From contig NZ_FPJG01000006.1 in the NCBI RefSeq assembly GCF_900119165.1, positions 4,216,001 to 4,280,000 on the forward strand: 64,000 nucleotides of DNA, given 5' to 3'. This stretch comes from Amycolatopsis australiensis (lineage in GTDB: Bacteria; Actinomycetota; Actinomycetes; Mycobacteriales; Pseudonocardiaceae). A program made the position numbers and the translations under genes. Shown piece by piece: positions 19,368 to 27,354 of this stretch (the first letter of the stretch is position 1; every line of letters begins with the position of its first letter). Under the pieces are notes generated by a model. That model had not been told where the DNA came from. It saw only the letters and a program-made list of their open reading frames with translations, and made no database searches.

Positions 19368-21323
19368 GTGGCTGACCCGACCACCTACCGACCCGCTCCG
19401 GGAAGCATCCCGGAGGCCCCTGGCGTGTACAAGTTCCGCGACGCGTCGAAGCGGGTCATCTACGTCGGCAAGGCGAAAAGCCTGCGCAGCAGGCTGAACT
19501 CCTACTTCGCCGACCTCTCCGGCCTGCACCCGCGCACCCGCCAGATGGTGACGACGGCGGCGAGCGTCGAATGGACCGTCGTCACCACCGAGGTCGAGGC
19601 GCTCCAGCTCGAGTACAACTGGATCAAGGAGTTCGACCCGCGGTTCAACGTCCGCTACCGCGACGACAAGAGCTACCCGGTGCTCGCGGTGACGCTGAAC
19701 GAGGAGTTCCCGCGCCTGCACGTCTACCGCGGCGCCCGCAAGAAGGGCGTCCGCTACTTCGGGCCGTACTCGCACGCGTGGGCCATCCGCGAGACGCTCG
19801 ACCTGCTGCTGCGCGTGTTCCCGGCCCGCACCTGCTCGGCCGGGGTGTTCCGGCGGCACGGCCAGATCGGCCGTCCCTGCCTGCTCGGCTACATCGACAA
19901 GTGCTCGGCGCCGTGCGTGGGCCGCGTTTCGGCCGAGGAGCACCGGGACATCGTCGAGGACTTCTGCGACTTCCTCGCGGGCAAGACCGACGTCATGATC
20001 AAGCGCCTGGAAGCGGAGATGGCGGCCGCTTCCGAGGACCTCGAGTTCGAGCGCGCCGCCCGGCTGCGTGACGACCTCGGCGCGCTGCGGCGGGCCATGG
20101 AGAAGCAGGCCGTGGTGTTCGGCGACGGCACCGACGCCGACGTCGTGGCGTTCGCGCACGACGAACTGGAGGCGGCCGTCCAGGTCTTCCACGTGCGCGG
20201 CGGCCGGGTCCGCGGCCAGCGCGGCTGGGTGATCGACAAGGCCGAGGAGATGGACGTCAAGGCGCTGGTCGACCACTTCATCACCCAGTTCTACGGCGAG
20301 CAGGCCGAGCTGGACGCCCGTGACGACGTCGACTCCGGTCCGGTCGTGCCGCGTGAGGTGCTGGTGCCCGAGCTGCCCGCGGACGCGGACGCGCTCGCCG
20401 AGTGGCTGTCCGGGCTGCGTGGCTCGAAGGTCCAGCTGCGGGTGCCGCAGCGCGGCGACAAGAAGGCGCTGGCCGAGACCGTCGAGCGCAACGCGGGGGA
20501 GGCGTTCACCCAGCACAAGCTGCGCCGCGCCGGCGACCTGACGGCCCGCTCGGCGGCGCTGACCGAGCTGCAGGAGTTCCTGGCCCTCGACACCGCGCCG
20601 CTGCGCATCGAGTGCATCGACATCAGCCACATCCAGGGCAGCGACGTCGTGGCGTCGCTCGTGGTGTTCGAGGACGGGCTCGCGCGCAAGTCCGAGTACC
20701 GCCGGTTCGCGTTGCGCGAGGCGGCCACCGAGGGCGACGTCGCCTCGATCGCCGAGGTCGTGCGGCGCCGGTTCTACCGCTACCTCAAGGAAACCGCGGA
20801 GGACACGGACAAGCCCGGCCTCGACCCGGAGACCGGACGGCCGAAGAAGTTCGCCTACCCGCCGAACCTGCTGGTCGTCGACGGCGCGGGCCCGCAGGCC
20901 ACCGCGGCCGCGGACGTGCTGGCCGAGCTGGGGATCACCGACATCGCCGTCGTCGGGCTGGCGAAGCGGCTGGAAGAGGTGTGGCTGCCCGCCGACCCCG
21001 ATCCGGTGATCCTGCCCCGGACGTCGGAGGCGCTGTACCTGCTGCAGCGCCTGCGTGACGAGGCCCACCGCTTCGCCATCACCTACCACCGCGAGAAGCG
21101 CTCCAAGCGGATGCAGACGTCCGAATTGGACAGTGTGCCCGGGCTGGGGCAGGCTCGCCGCACCGCGCTGATCAAGCACTTCGGCTCGGTGAAGAAGCTC
21201 AAGCAGGCCAGGATCGAGGAGATCGAGGCGGTGCCCGGCTTCGGCAGGCGCACCGCGGAGGCCGTGGTCGCCGCGCTGGCCGGGGAGTCCGGCGCCGGCA
21301 GCGGCACAGAAGCAGGGGAGTAG
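19368..21323 (+). CDS. uvrC: UvrABC system protein C
   Basis: 651 residues. It makes both incisions in nucleotide excision repair. The N-terminal GIY-YIG nuclease (PGVYKFRD then [14 protein letters not shown], residues about 16-40) is followed by a Cys-containing linker ([16 protein letters not shown]). A UVR motif that contacts UvrB lies near 210-245. The RNase H-like C-terminal nuclease has [10 protein letters not shown] and [11 protein letters not shown], and tandem helix-hairpin-helices end the protein ([29 protein letters not shown]). Complete. It heads the uvrC-rapZ-yvcK-whiA cluster found across Gram-positives. Confidence 0.97.
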   Translation: MADPTTYRPAPGSIPEAPGVYKFRDASKRVIYVGKAKSLRSRLNSYFADLSGLHPRTRQMVTTAASVEWTVVTTEVEALQLEYNWIKEFDPRFNVRYRDDKSYPVLAVTLNEEFPRLHVYRGARKKGVRYFGPYSHAWAIRETLDLLLRVFPARTCSAGVFRRHGQIGRPCLLGYIDKCSAPCVGRVSAEEHRDIVEDFCDFLAGKTDVMIKRLEAEMAAASEDLEFERAARLRDDLGALRRAMEKQAVVFGDGTDADVVAFAHDELEAAVQVFHVRGGRVRGQRGWVIDKAEEMDVKALVDHFITQFYGEQAELDARDDVDSGPVVPREVLVPELPADADALAEWLSGLRGSKVQLRVPQRGDKKALAETVERNAGEAFTQHKLRRAGDLTARSAALTELQEFLALDTAPLRIECIDISHIQGSDVVASLVVFEDGLARKSEYRRFALREAATEGDVASIAEVVRRRFYRYLKETAEDTDKPGLDPETGRPKKFAYPPNLLVVDGAGPQATAAADVLAELGITDIAVVGLAKRLEEVWLPADPDPVILPRTSEALYLLQRLRDEAHRFAITYHREKRSKRMQTSELDSVPGLGQARRTALIKHFGSVKKLKQARIEEIEAVPGFGRRTAEAVVAALAGESGAGSGTEAGE

Positions 21324-21332
21324 GGAAACACA

Positions 21333-22223
21333 GTGAGTGCGCAAGAGGAGATCCGCGGCTCCGGTATGGAGGTCGCGGTCGTGTCCGGGCTGTCCGGGGC
21401 GGGCCGCAGCACGGCGGCCAAATGCCTGGAGGACCTGGGCTGGTTCGTCGTCGACAACCTGCCCCCGGAGCTGATCGCCACCATGGTCGAGCTGGGCGCG
21501 CAGGCGCGCGGCGCGATCACGAAGGTCGCGGTGGTGATGGACGTGCGCTCGCGCGCGTTCACCGACGACCTGGCCTCGGTGATCAAGGACCTCGACGCCC
21601 GCGGCTACAAGCCGCGCGTGCTGTTCCTGGAGGCGACCGACGCCGTGCTGGTCCGGCGCTTCGAGGCCGTCCGCCGCGGCCACCCGATGCAGGGCGACGG
21701 CCGCCTCGCCGACGGCATCACCGCCGAGCGGGCGCTGCTGGAGCCGCTGCGCGAAGAGGCCGACCTGGTGCTCGACACGTCTTCGCTGTCGGTGCACGAC
21801 CTGCGCGCCAAGATCGAGGACGCCTTCGGCTCGGAGGCGAGCACCCAGACCCGGGTCACCGTGCTGTCGTTCGGTTACAAGTACGGCCTGCCGATGGACG
21901 CCGACCTGGTCATGGACGTCCGGTTCCTGCCCAACCCGTTCTGGATCCCGGAGCTGCGCGAACACACGGGCCTCGACGGCGAGGTCCGCAACTACGTCCT
22001 CTCGCAGGAGGGCGCCGAGGAGTTCCTCGACCGCTACCACCAGCTGCTGCGCCTGATCGGCGCCGGCTACAAGCGCGAGGGCAAGCGGTACCTGACGCTC
22101 GCCGTCGGCTGCACCGGCGGCAAGCACCGCAGCGTGGCGCTGTCCGAGGAGCTCGCCCAGCGCCTGTCCAATGAGGACGGTATGGCCGTGAAGGTGGTGC
22201 ACCGCGACCTTGGTCGTGAATAA
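21333..22223 (+). CDS. rapZ: RNase adapter / nucleotide-binding protein RapZ (YvcJ)
   Basis: 296 residues. The N-terminal P-loop is GLSGAGRST (19-27), with Arg in place of the usual Walker Lys, as is common in actinobacterial RapZ. WFVVDNLPPELI is conserved. The C-terminal domain carries FGYKYGLPMDADLVMDVRFL and the terminal CTGGKHRSVALSEEL. In E. coli RapZ senses GlcN6P and guides RNase E; in Gram-positives the role is less clear. GTG start 9 nt after uvrC; its stop overlaps the start region of yvcK. Confidence 0.95.
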   Translation: MSAQEEIRGSGMEVAVVSGLSGAGRSTAAKCLEDLGWFVVDNLPPELIATMVELGAQARGAITKVAVVMDVRSRAFTDDLASVIKDLDARGYKPRVLFLEATDAVLVRRFEAVRRGHPMQGDGRLADGITAERALLEPLREEADLVLDTSSLSVHDLRAKIEDAFGSEASTQTRVTVLSFGYKYGLPMDADLVMDVRFLPNPFWIPELREHTGLDGEVRNYVLSQEGAEEFLDRYHQLLRLIGAGYKREGKRYLTLAVGCTGGKHRSVALSEELAQRLSNEDGMAVKVVHRDLGRE

Positions 22224-23217
22224 CGTGCGCGCGGTCGCCCTCGGGGGCGGCCACGGGCTGCACGCCACGTTGTCCGCGGTGCGGCGGGTGACCCCCGACG
22301 TCACCGCGGTCGTCACCGTGGCCGACGACGGCGGCTCGTCCGGGCGGCTGCGGCGCGAGCTCGGGCTGCTGCCGCCGGGCGACCTCCGGCAGGCCTTCGC
22401 CGCCTTCGCGGCCGAGGACGGCGGCACGCTGTGGGCGGAAGTCTTCCAGCACCGCTTCGGCGGCGACGGCGCGCTGGCCGGGCACGCGGTGGGGAACCTG
22501 CTGCTGGCCGGGCTCTTCGAGGTGCTCGGCGACCCGGTCGCCGCGCTCGACGAGGCCTGCCGCCTGATGGGCGTCTCGGGCCGCGTGCTGCCGATGTCGC
22601 CGGAGCCGCTGGAGATCGAGGGCCTGGTCAGCGGCCTCGACAGCGAGGATCCGGCGGCCCTGCGCACGATCCGCGGCCAGGTCGCGGTGGCGACGACGCC
22701 CGGGCAGGTGCGGCGCGTCAGCCTGCGCTCGAGCGGCCGCCCCGGCCGTCCGCCGCTGGCGTGCGACGAAGCGGTCGAGGCCGTGCTGAACGCCGACGTG
22801 GTGTTCCTCGGGCCCGGCTCGTGGTTCACCAGCGTCCTGCCGCACCTGCTCGTGCCGGGCCTCCGCGACGCGCTCGTGCGCACGACCGCGACGAAGGTCC
22901 TCGTGCTCAACCTTGTCCCCCAGCCGGGGGAAACCGCGGGATTCTCCCCGGAGCGGCATCTGGACGTACTCTTCGAGCACGCGCCCGATCTGCGGGTCGA
23001 CGCGGTGATCGCGGACCGCGATTCCGTGCCCGACCCGGCGAATCTCCGGCGCGCGGCGGAACGGCTCGGCGGGCGCGCGCACCTGGGGGCGGTCGCCGAC
23101 CCGGTAGTGGCGGGACGGCATGATCCTGATGCGCTCGCGCGGACGATGCGGGAGGCTCTCGGTCTCGGCAGGGACGGGGAGCACGGGGGAGGAGCGGAAG
23201 GCAGGGAGGGGCAGTAA
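22216..23217 (+). CDS. yvcK: Gluconeogenesis factor YvcK/CuvA-type
   Basis: 333 residues of the UPF0052/CofD-like family. The nucleotide-sugar-binding fold begins [17 protein letters not shown], and [25 protein letters not shown] and [16 protein letters not shown] are the family signatures. In firmicutes and mycobacteria YvcK supports cell shape and growth on gluconeogenic carbon by binding UDP-sugars (family knowledge). The start is ambiguous: GTG at 22216 overlaps the rapZ stop, GTG at 22225 is also possible. The stop shares its last base with the whiA start (TAATG). Confidence 0.95.
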   Translation: MNNVRAVALGGGHGLHATLSAVRRVTPDVTAVVTVADDGGSSGRLRRELGLLPPGDLRQAFAAFAAEDGGTLWAEVFQHRFGGDGALAGHAVGNLLLAGLFEVLGDPVAALDEACRLMGVSGRVLPMSPEPLEIEGLVSGLDSEDPAALRTIRGQVAVATTPGQVRRVSLRSSGRPGRPPLACDEAVEAVLNADVVFLGPGSWFTSVLPHLLVPGLRDALVRTTATKVLVLNLVPQPGETAGFSPERHLDVLFEHAPDLRVDAVIADRDSVPDPANLRRAAERLGGRAHLGAVADPVVAGRHDPDALARTMREALGLGRDGEHGGGAEGREGQ

Positions 23218-24209
23218 TGGCGATGACCGCCGCGGTGAAGGACGAGCTGAGCCGGCTGGAGATCACGAAGATCGGGCCGCGCCGGGCGGAGGTCGCGTCG
23301 CTGCTTCGCTTCGCCGGCGGGCTGCACATCGTGGCCGGCCGGGTGGTCGTGGAGGCGGAGCTGGACACGGGCTCGGTCGCGCGACGGCTGCGCAAGGAGA
23401 TCCACGAGCTGTACGGCCACCATTCGGACGTCCACGTCATCACCGCCAGCGGCGGGCTGCGCAAGGGCACCCGGTACGTCGTGCGCGTGGTCAAGGACGG
23501 TGAGGGCCTGGCCCGGCAGACCGGGCTGATCGACCAGCGCGGCCGCCCGGTGCGCGGGCTGCCCGCGGCCGTGGTGTCCGGCGGAGTGGCCGACGCGGAA
23601 GCGGCGTGGCGGGGCGCGTTCCTCGCGCACGGGTCGCTGACCGAGCCGGGCCGCTCGTCGTCGCTCGAGGTGACCTGCCCGGGCCCGGAAGCGGCGCTGG
23701 CCCTGGTGGGCGCGGCCCGCCGGATGGGCATCCAGGCGAAGTCCCGCGAAGTCCGCGGCGCCGACCGCGTGGTGGTCCGCGACGGCGACGCGATCGGCGC
23801 GCTGCTGACGCGGCTGGGCGCGCACGCGAGCGTCCTGCAGTGGGAAGAGCGGCGGATGCGCCGCGAGGTCCGCGCGACGGCGAACCGGCTGGCGAACTTC
23901 GACGACGCGAACCTGCGCCGCTCGGCCCGCGCCGCGGTGGCGGCGGCGGCCCGCGTGGAGCGCGCGCTGGAGATCCTGGGCGACACGGCCCCGGACCACC
24001 TCCTGGCGGCGGGCAAGCTGCGGCTGTCGAACCGCCAGGCGTCGCTGGAGGAGCTGGGCCAGCTGTCGGACCCCCAGATGACGAAGGACGCGGTGGCGGG
24101 CCGCATCCGCCGCCTGCTGGCGATGGCGGACAAGCGGGCGAAGGACCTGGGGATCCCGGACACGGAGTCCGCGGTCACGCCGGAGATGCTCGAGGAAGAA
24201 GACGCCTGA
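23217..24209 (+). CDS. whiA: Sporulation/cell-division regulator WhiA
   Basis: 330 residues. The N-terminal half is a degenerate LAGLIDADG homing-endonuclease-like domain (about 1-220; [32 protein letters not shown]). The C-terminal helix-turn-helix ([29 protein letters not shown]) binds DNA. In Streptomyces WhiA works with WhiB to switch on sporulation division genes. TAATG coupling to yvcK. In mycobacteria gap follows directly; here an 18-kb block intervenes. Confidence 0.97.
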   Translation: MAMTAAVKDELSRLEITKIGPRRAEVASLLRFAGGLHIVAGRVVVEAELDTGSVARRLRKEIHELYGHHSDVHVITASGGLRKGTRYVVRVVKDGEGLARQTGLIDQRGRPVRGLPAAVVSGGVADAEAAWRGAFLAHGSLTEPGRSSSLEVTCPGPEAALALVGAARRMGIQAKSREVRGADRVVVRDGDAIGALLTRLGAHASVLQWEERRMRREVRATANRLANFDDANLRRSARAAVAAAARVERALEILGDTAPDHLLAAGKLRLSNRQASLEELGQLSDPQMTKDAVAGRIRRLLAMADKRAKDLGIPDTESAVTPEMLEEEDA

Positions 24210-24323
24210 GCGCGCCCGCCGTTAACGGGAGCCGTCATCTCGTAACACCGCGGTAGCGCCCGGGACCGGCCGCCGAAACGCGGGACCCCGAACCTCGGAA
24301 GCGAACGAGGGAAGGGGAAGCGC

Positions 24324-25283
24324 ATGCTGCAGGTTTCGCCGGAGATCGGCACCTGGCTCACCCGGCGCAGTGGCAAGGCCGGTGACTGGACCACCCGGGA
24401 GCTGGTCGCGGCCAAGCGCGGCACCACGGTGTCCGTCGTCATCCCGGCCCGGAACGAGGAGGCCACCGTCGGCGCGATCGTCGCCGCCATCCGCGACGAT
24501 CTCCTGGGCACGCTGGTCGACGAGATCCTCGTCGTCGACAGCCACTCGACCGACGCCACCGCCGAGGTCGCCGCGGCGGCGGGAGCGGCCGTCGTCGCCC
24601 AGGACTCGGTCTTCCCCATGCTGGAGGGCCTGCCGGGCAAGGGCGAAGCGCTGTGGAAGGGCGTGGCCGCGACCAGCGGTGATCTCGTCGTCTTCGTCGA
24701 CGGCGACCTGTACGACTTCACCACCGACTACGTCACGGGGCTGCTCGGCCCGCTGCTGACCGACCCATCGGTCGCCTACGTCAAGGGCTTCTACCACCGC
24801 CCGCTCGGCACCGAGGCGGACGGCGGCGGCCGGGTCACCGAACTCGTCGCGCGGCCGCTGCTCAACATGTTCTGGCCGGAGCTGGCCGGCTTCGTGCAAC
24901 CGCTCGCCGGCGAGTACGCCGGCCGCCGGGACGTGCTGGAGAGCATCCCGTTCGTCGCCAACTACGGCGTCGAGATCGGGCACCTCATCGACTTGCTGGA
25001 GCTGCGCGGCCTGGACGCGCTCGCCCAGGTCGACCTCGGCCACCGCGCGCACCGCCACCAGAGCACGCAGGCGCTGGGCCGGATGTCCGGCCAGATCATG
25101 CAGACGCTCTTCGACCGCCTGGAACGCTACGGCAGGCTGGTCACCGCGGTCCCGCCGTCGACGCTGCTCGCGCAGTTCCGGCGCGGGACGTCGCCGGGCG
25201 TCGACCGCGAGATCGTGCTCACCGACCTGACCTCACCGCAGCGCCCGCCCCTGAACAGCCTCGCCCTGCGGGACATCGCGTAG
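24324..25283 (+). CDS. gpgS: Glucosyl-3-phosphoglycerate synthase
   Basis: 319 residues, GT2/GT81-type retaining glycosyltransferase. It joins the glucose of UDP-glucose to 3-phosphoglycerate, first step of glucosylglycerate and methylglucose lipopolysaccharide synthesis. The nucleotide-sugar fold has VSVVIPARNEEATVG (36-50), the metal-binding Asp126-Gly-Asp128, GLPGKGEALWKG and NYGVEIGHLID. RAHRHQSTQALGRMSGQIMQ matches the acceptor-binding loop of this family. A GAGGGAAGGGG ribosome site precedes the ATG. The 3' end overlaps the convergent desaturase-like gene by 51 bp. Confidence 0.93.
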   Translation: MLQVSPEIGTWLTRRSGKAGDWTTRELVAAKRGTTVSVVIPARNEEATVGAIVAAIRDDLLGTLVDEILVVDSHSTDATAEVAAAAGAAVVAQDSVFPMLEGLPGKGEALWKGVAATSGDLVVFVDGDLYDFTTDYVTGLLGPLLTDPSVAYVKGFYHRPLGTEADGGGRVTELVARPLLNMFWPELAGFVQPLAGEYAGRRDVLESIPFVANYGVEIGHLIDLLELRGLDALAQVDLGHRAHRHQSTQALGRMSGQIMQTLFDRLERYGRLVTAVPPSTLLAQFRRGTSPGVDREIVLTDLTSPQRPPLNSLALRDIA

Positions 25284-26135
25284 GCCGGGACCGGGCTGCC
25301 AGCCGGGCGGCCCGAACACGTATCCCGCGCGCTCGCGCCAGGTGCGCGCCCGCCGCAGGTCGCGCAGGATCGAGCCGTACTCGTGGAAGCCCACCGCGAG
25401 CAGGTTGTACGTGCCGATGTTCTTCGTCAGCCCGTAGGTCGGCCGCTTGCCTTCGGGCACGAAGCTGCCGAACAGGCGGTCCCAGATGATCAGGATGCCG
25501 CCGTAGTTGGCGTCCAGGTATTCGGCGTCGCTGCCGTGGTGGACGCGGTGGTGGGACGGGGTGTTGAAGACGTACTCGAACCAGCGCGGCAGCTTGCCGA
25601 CTTTCTCGGTGTGCACGAAGAACTGGTAGACGAGGCCGATCGACAGCCCGGTCAGGATCATCCACGGCGGGATGCCGCACAGCGCCAGCACCGACCAGAA
25701 CGGCAGCTGGAAGTAGGGCGTCCACTTCTGGCGCAACGCCGTCGAGAAGTTGTAGTGCTCGCTGGAGTGGTGCACCTGGTGACCGGCCCACAGCAGCCGC
25801 ACGCGGTGGCTCGCGCGGTGGTAGGCGTAGAACACCAGCTCCTGGCCGAGCAGCATGAGCGCCCACGTCCACCAGTCGTGCGGGTCGAGGCGCACCGGCG
25901 CCAGCTCGAAGAGCGCGGCGAACACGACCAGCATCACCAGCCGGAACAGCGCGTTGACCCCGACCGCGACGGTGCCCATCAGCAGGCTCGTCCGCGTGTC
26001 GGCGACGCTGTAGCCGACGACGTTGTCGTCGTGGCCGAGGACATGCACGGCCACGATTTCGATCGCCACGAACAGCAGGAACACCGGAATCGCGAACAGC
26101 ACGGGGTCGCGCAGGTGCGCCAGGAACTCGGCCAC
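25233..26135 (-). CDS. Membrane sterol desaturase / fatty acid hydroxylase superfamily protein
   Basis: 300 residues with four or more hydrophobic segments (VLFAIPVFLLFVAIEIVAV at the N-terminus) and the di-iron His boxes: HRASHRVRLLW, HQVHHSSEHYN and HRVHHGSDAEYLD. These bind the non-haem di-iron centre that hydroxylates or desaturates lipids. The substrate is unknown. The GTG start follows GAGGCGG. It is divergent from a TetR regulator 70 bp away, the likely repressor. The C-terminal 16 codons overlap gpgS on the other strand. Confidence 0.88.
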   Translation of the reverse strand: MAEFLAHLRDPVLFAIPVFLLFVAIEIVAVHVLGHDDNVVGYSVADTRTSLLMGTVAVGVNALFRLVMLVVFAALFELAPVRLDPHDWWTWALMLLGQELVFYAYHRASHRVRLLWAGHQVHHSSEHYNFSTALRQKWTPYFQLPFWSVLALCGIPPWMILTGLSIGLVYQFFVHTEKVGKLPRWFEYVFNTPSHHRVHHGSDAEYLDANYGGILIIWDRLFGSFVPEGKRPTYGLTKNIGTYNLLAVGFHEYGSILRDLRRARTWRERAGYVFGPPGWQPGPGLRDVPQGEAVQGRALR

Positions 26136-26160
26136 GCCGCCTCCTCTGATCTGACCTGAC

Positions 26161-26198
26161 GGTAACTTACCCTAGAGTCACTTTACGCACGGTAGGCT
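26161..26198 (+). promoter_or_regulatory. TetR operator and leaderless tetR promoter
   Basis: Perfect palindrome GGTAA-C-TTACC (26161-26171) lies in the -35 region, and TAGGCT (26193-26198) is a -10 box 7 nt before the TetR GTG. The layout suits autorepression and repression of the divergent desaturase-like gene. Confidence 0.55.
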
Positions 26199-26205
26199 CT
26201 GCGGC

Positions 26206-26814
26206 GTGACGGAGTCAAGGGCGGTCGGGACCAAGGGGATGCCGCGCGAAGAGCGCGAGGCCCAGCTCATCGTGGCCGGCACCGAGGAGTTCGGCCGGGC
26301 GGGCTATGCGGGCGCGTCGATGGTCGAGATCGCGCGCCGGGTCGGGGTCACGAAACCGTTGCTGTACCAGTACTTCGGCTCGAAGGACGGGCTCTACCTG
26401 GCGTGCCTGCACCGCGCGGGCGACCGGCTCACCGAGGGCGTCGCGACGACCATGGCGGCCGGCGGCGAACCCGACCAGATGCCGCTGAAGGTGCTCTCGG
26501 CGATCTTCACGACGTTCGACCACGACCGCTACGCGTGGCGCCTGCTGCGCGACCCGACGGTCCCGGCCACGGGCGACATCGCCGCCGCGGCGGCCGACTA
26601 CCGGCGCCGGCTGGACGCGTTCGCCCTGCTGGGCGCGACCCAGCTGATGACTTCGCGCGGCCTGGCCGACCCGGTCGACATCGAGGCGATCGCGCAGGTC
26701 TGGACGGGCGTGGTCGACTCGCTGATCAGCTGGTGGATCGACCGGCCGGACGAGGACGCGGCCGCGATGACGGCACGCTGCGGGCGGATCATGGCGGGCC
26801 TGTTCGGCTGGTGA
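26206..26814 (+). CDS. TetR-family transcriptional regulator
   Basis: 202 residues. The N-terminal helix-turn-helix reads EEREAQLIVAGTEEFGRAGY, GASMVEIARRVGVTKPLLYQ and YFGSKDGLYLACL. The rest is an all-helical ligand-binding domain ending QVWTGVVDSLISWWID. GTG start, probably leaderless. It most likely controls the divergent desaturase-like membrane enzyme and so may sense a lipid (inference). Confidence 0.93.
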   Translation: MTESRAVGTKGMPREEREAQLIVAGTEEFGRAGYAGASMVEIARRVGVTKPLLYQYFGSKDGLYLACLHRAGDRLTEGVATTMAAGGEPDQMPLKVLSAIFTTFDHDRYAWRLLRDPTVPATGDIAAAAADYRRRLDAFALLGATQLMTSRGLADPVDIEAIAQVWTGVVDSLISWWIDRPDEDAAAMTARCGRIMAGLFGW

Positions 26815-26950
26815 CGGCCGGTCCACTGTGGACCGCGCGGCGCCGCCACCCGGAGTTCGCCGCCGCCCGGCGATCGGTCCCGCGAACGGCGTAGCGAAAC
26901 CGCCGTCGTTCGCGATTAATCAGGGAAGCCGTCCCGTCGAGAGGTGCCGA

Positions 26951-27307
26951 ATGCCCGAAACACCTGAAACCGCCCTGCTGGCGCAGCGGTTCACGGAGGA
27001 CCTGCTCGACGGCTGCCGGGTGCTGGCCAGGGACTACGGCTACCGGCCCGCCCAGTTCGAGCGCATGGTCCGGGAGCACGGCGGCGTCGAAGCGGCCCGC
27101 CTGCTGCTGCGGGGCGCCGGGACCGCGGGCGGGTTCACGGTGCTGTGGGAGAAGAACCAGCTCGGCCGCAGCTCCGAGGCGACGATGCTGCGCGAGGAGT
27201 ACGCCGAGCTGTTCACCCCGGACGAGCTGCTGCTCGCCCGGCGGCGGCTGGAGGAGCACGGCTTCGACGTCGACGCGCACCTGCGCCGGACGAACGAGCC
27301 GGGCTAG
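26951..27307 (+). CDS. Conserved hypothetical protein
   Basis: 118 residues, no signal peptide or membrane helix. A compact helical protein with GYRPAQFERMVREHGGVEAA, LLLRGAGTAGGFTVLWEKNQ and REEYAELFTPDELLLARRRL. This looks like a small helical domain also found in other hypothetical bacterial proteins (recollection, uncertain). No function can be assigned. An AGAGG ribosome site precedes the ATG. It stands alone between tetR and the convergent sugar dehydrogenase fusion. Confidence 0.75.
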   Translation: MPETPETALLAQRFTEDLLDGCRVLARDYGYRPAQFERMVREHGGVEAARLLLRGAGTAGGFTVLWEKNQLGRSSEATMLREEYAELFTPDELLLARRRLEEHGFDVDAHLRRTNEPG

Positions 27308-27308
27308 G

Positions 27309-27349
27309 GCGGCAGGGGTGACCGGCGCCGCTCCGGTCACCCCTGCCGC
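27309..27349. terminator. Bidirectional hairpin terminator
   Basis: Perfect 17-bp arms (27309-27325 and 27333-27349; core GGCAGGGGTGACCGG) with a 7-nt loop, between two convergent genes whose stops lie 2 and 6 nt away. Confidence 0.85.
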
Positions 27350-27354
27350 GGCTT

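Noticed and set aside
19302..23999. Minus-strand open frame of more than 1500 codons opposite uvrC-whiA
   Set aside because: Shadow of high-GC coding sequence: composition is Arg/Gly/His-rich without any domain, and the plus strand carries four well-known genes.
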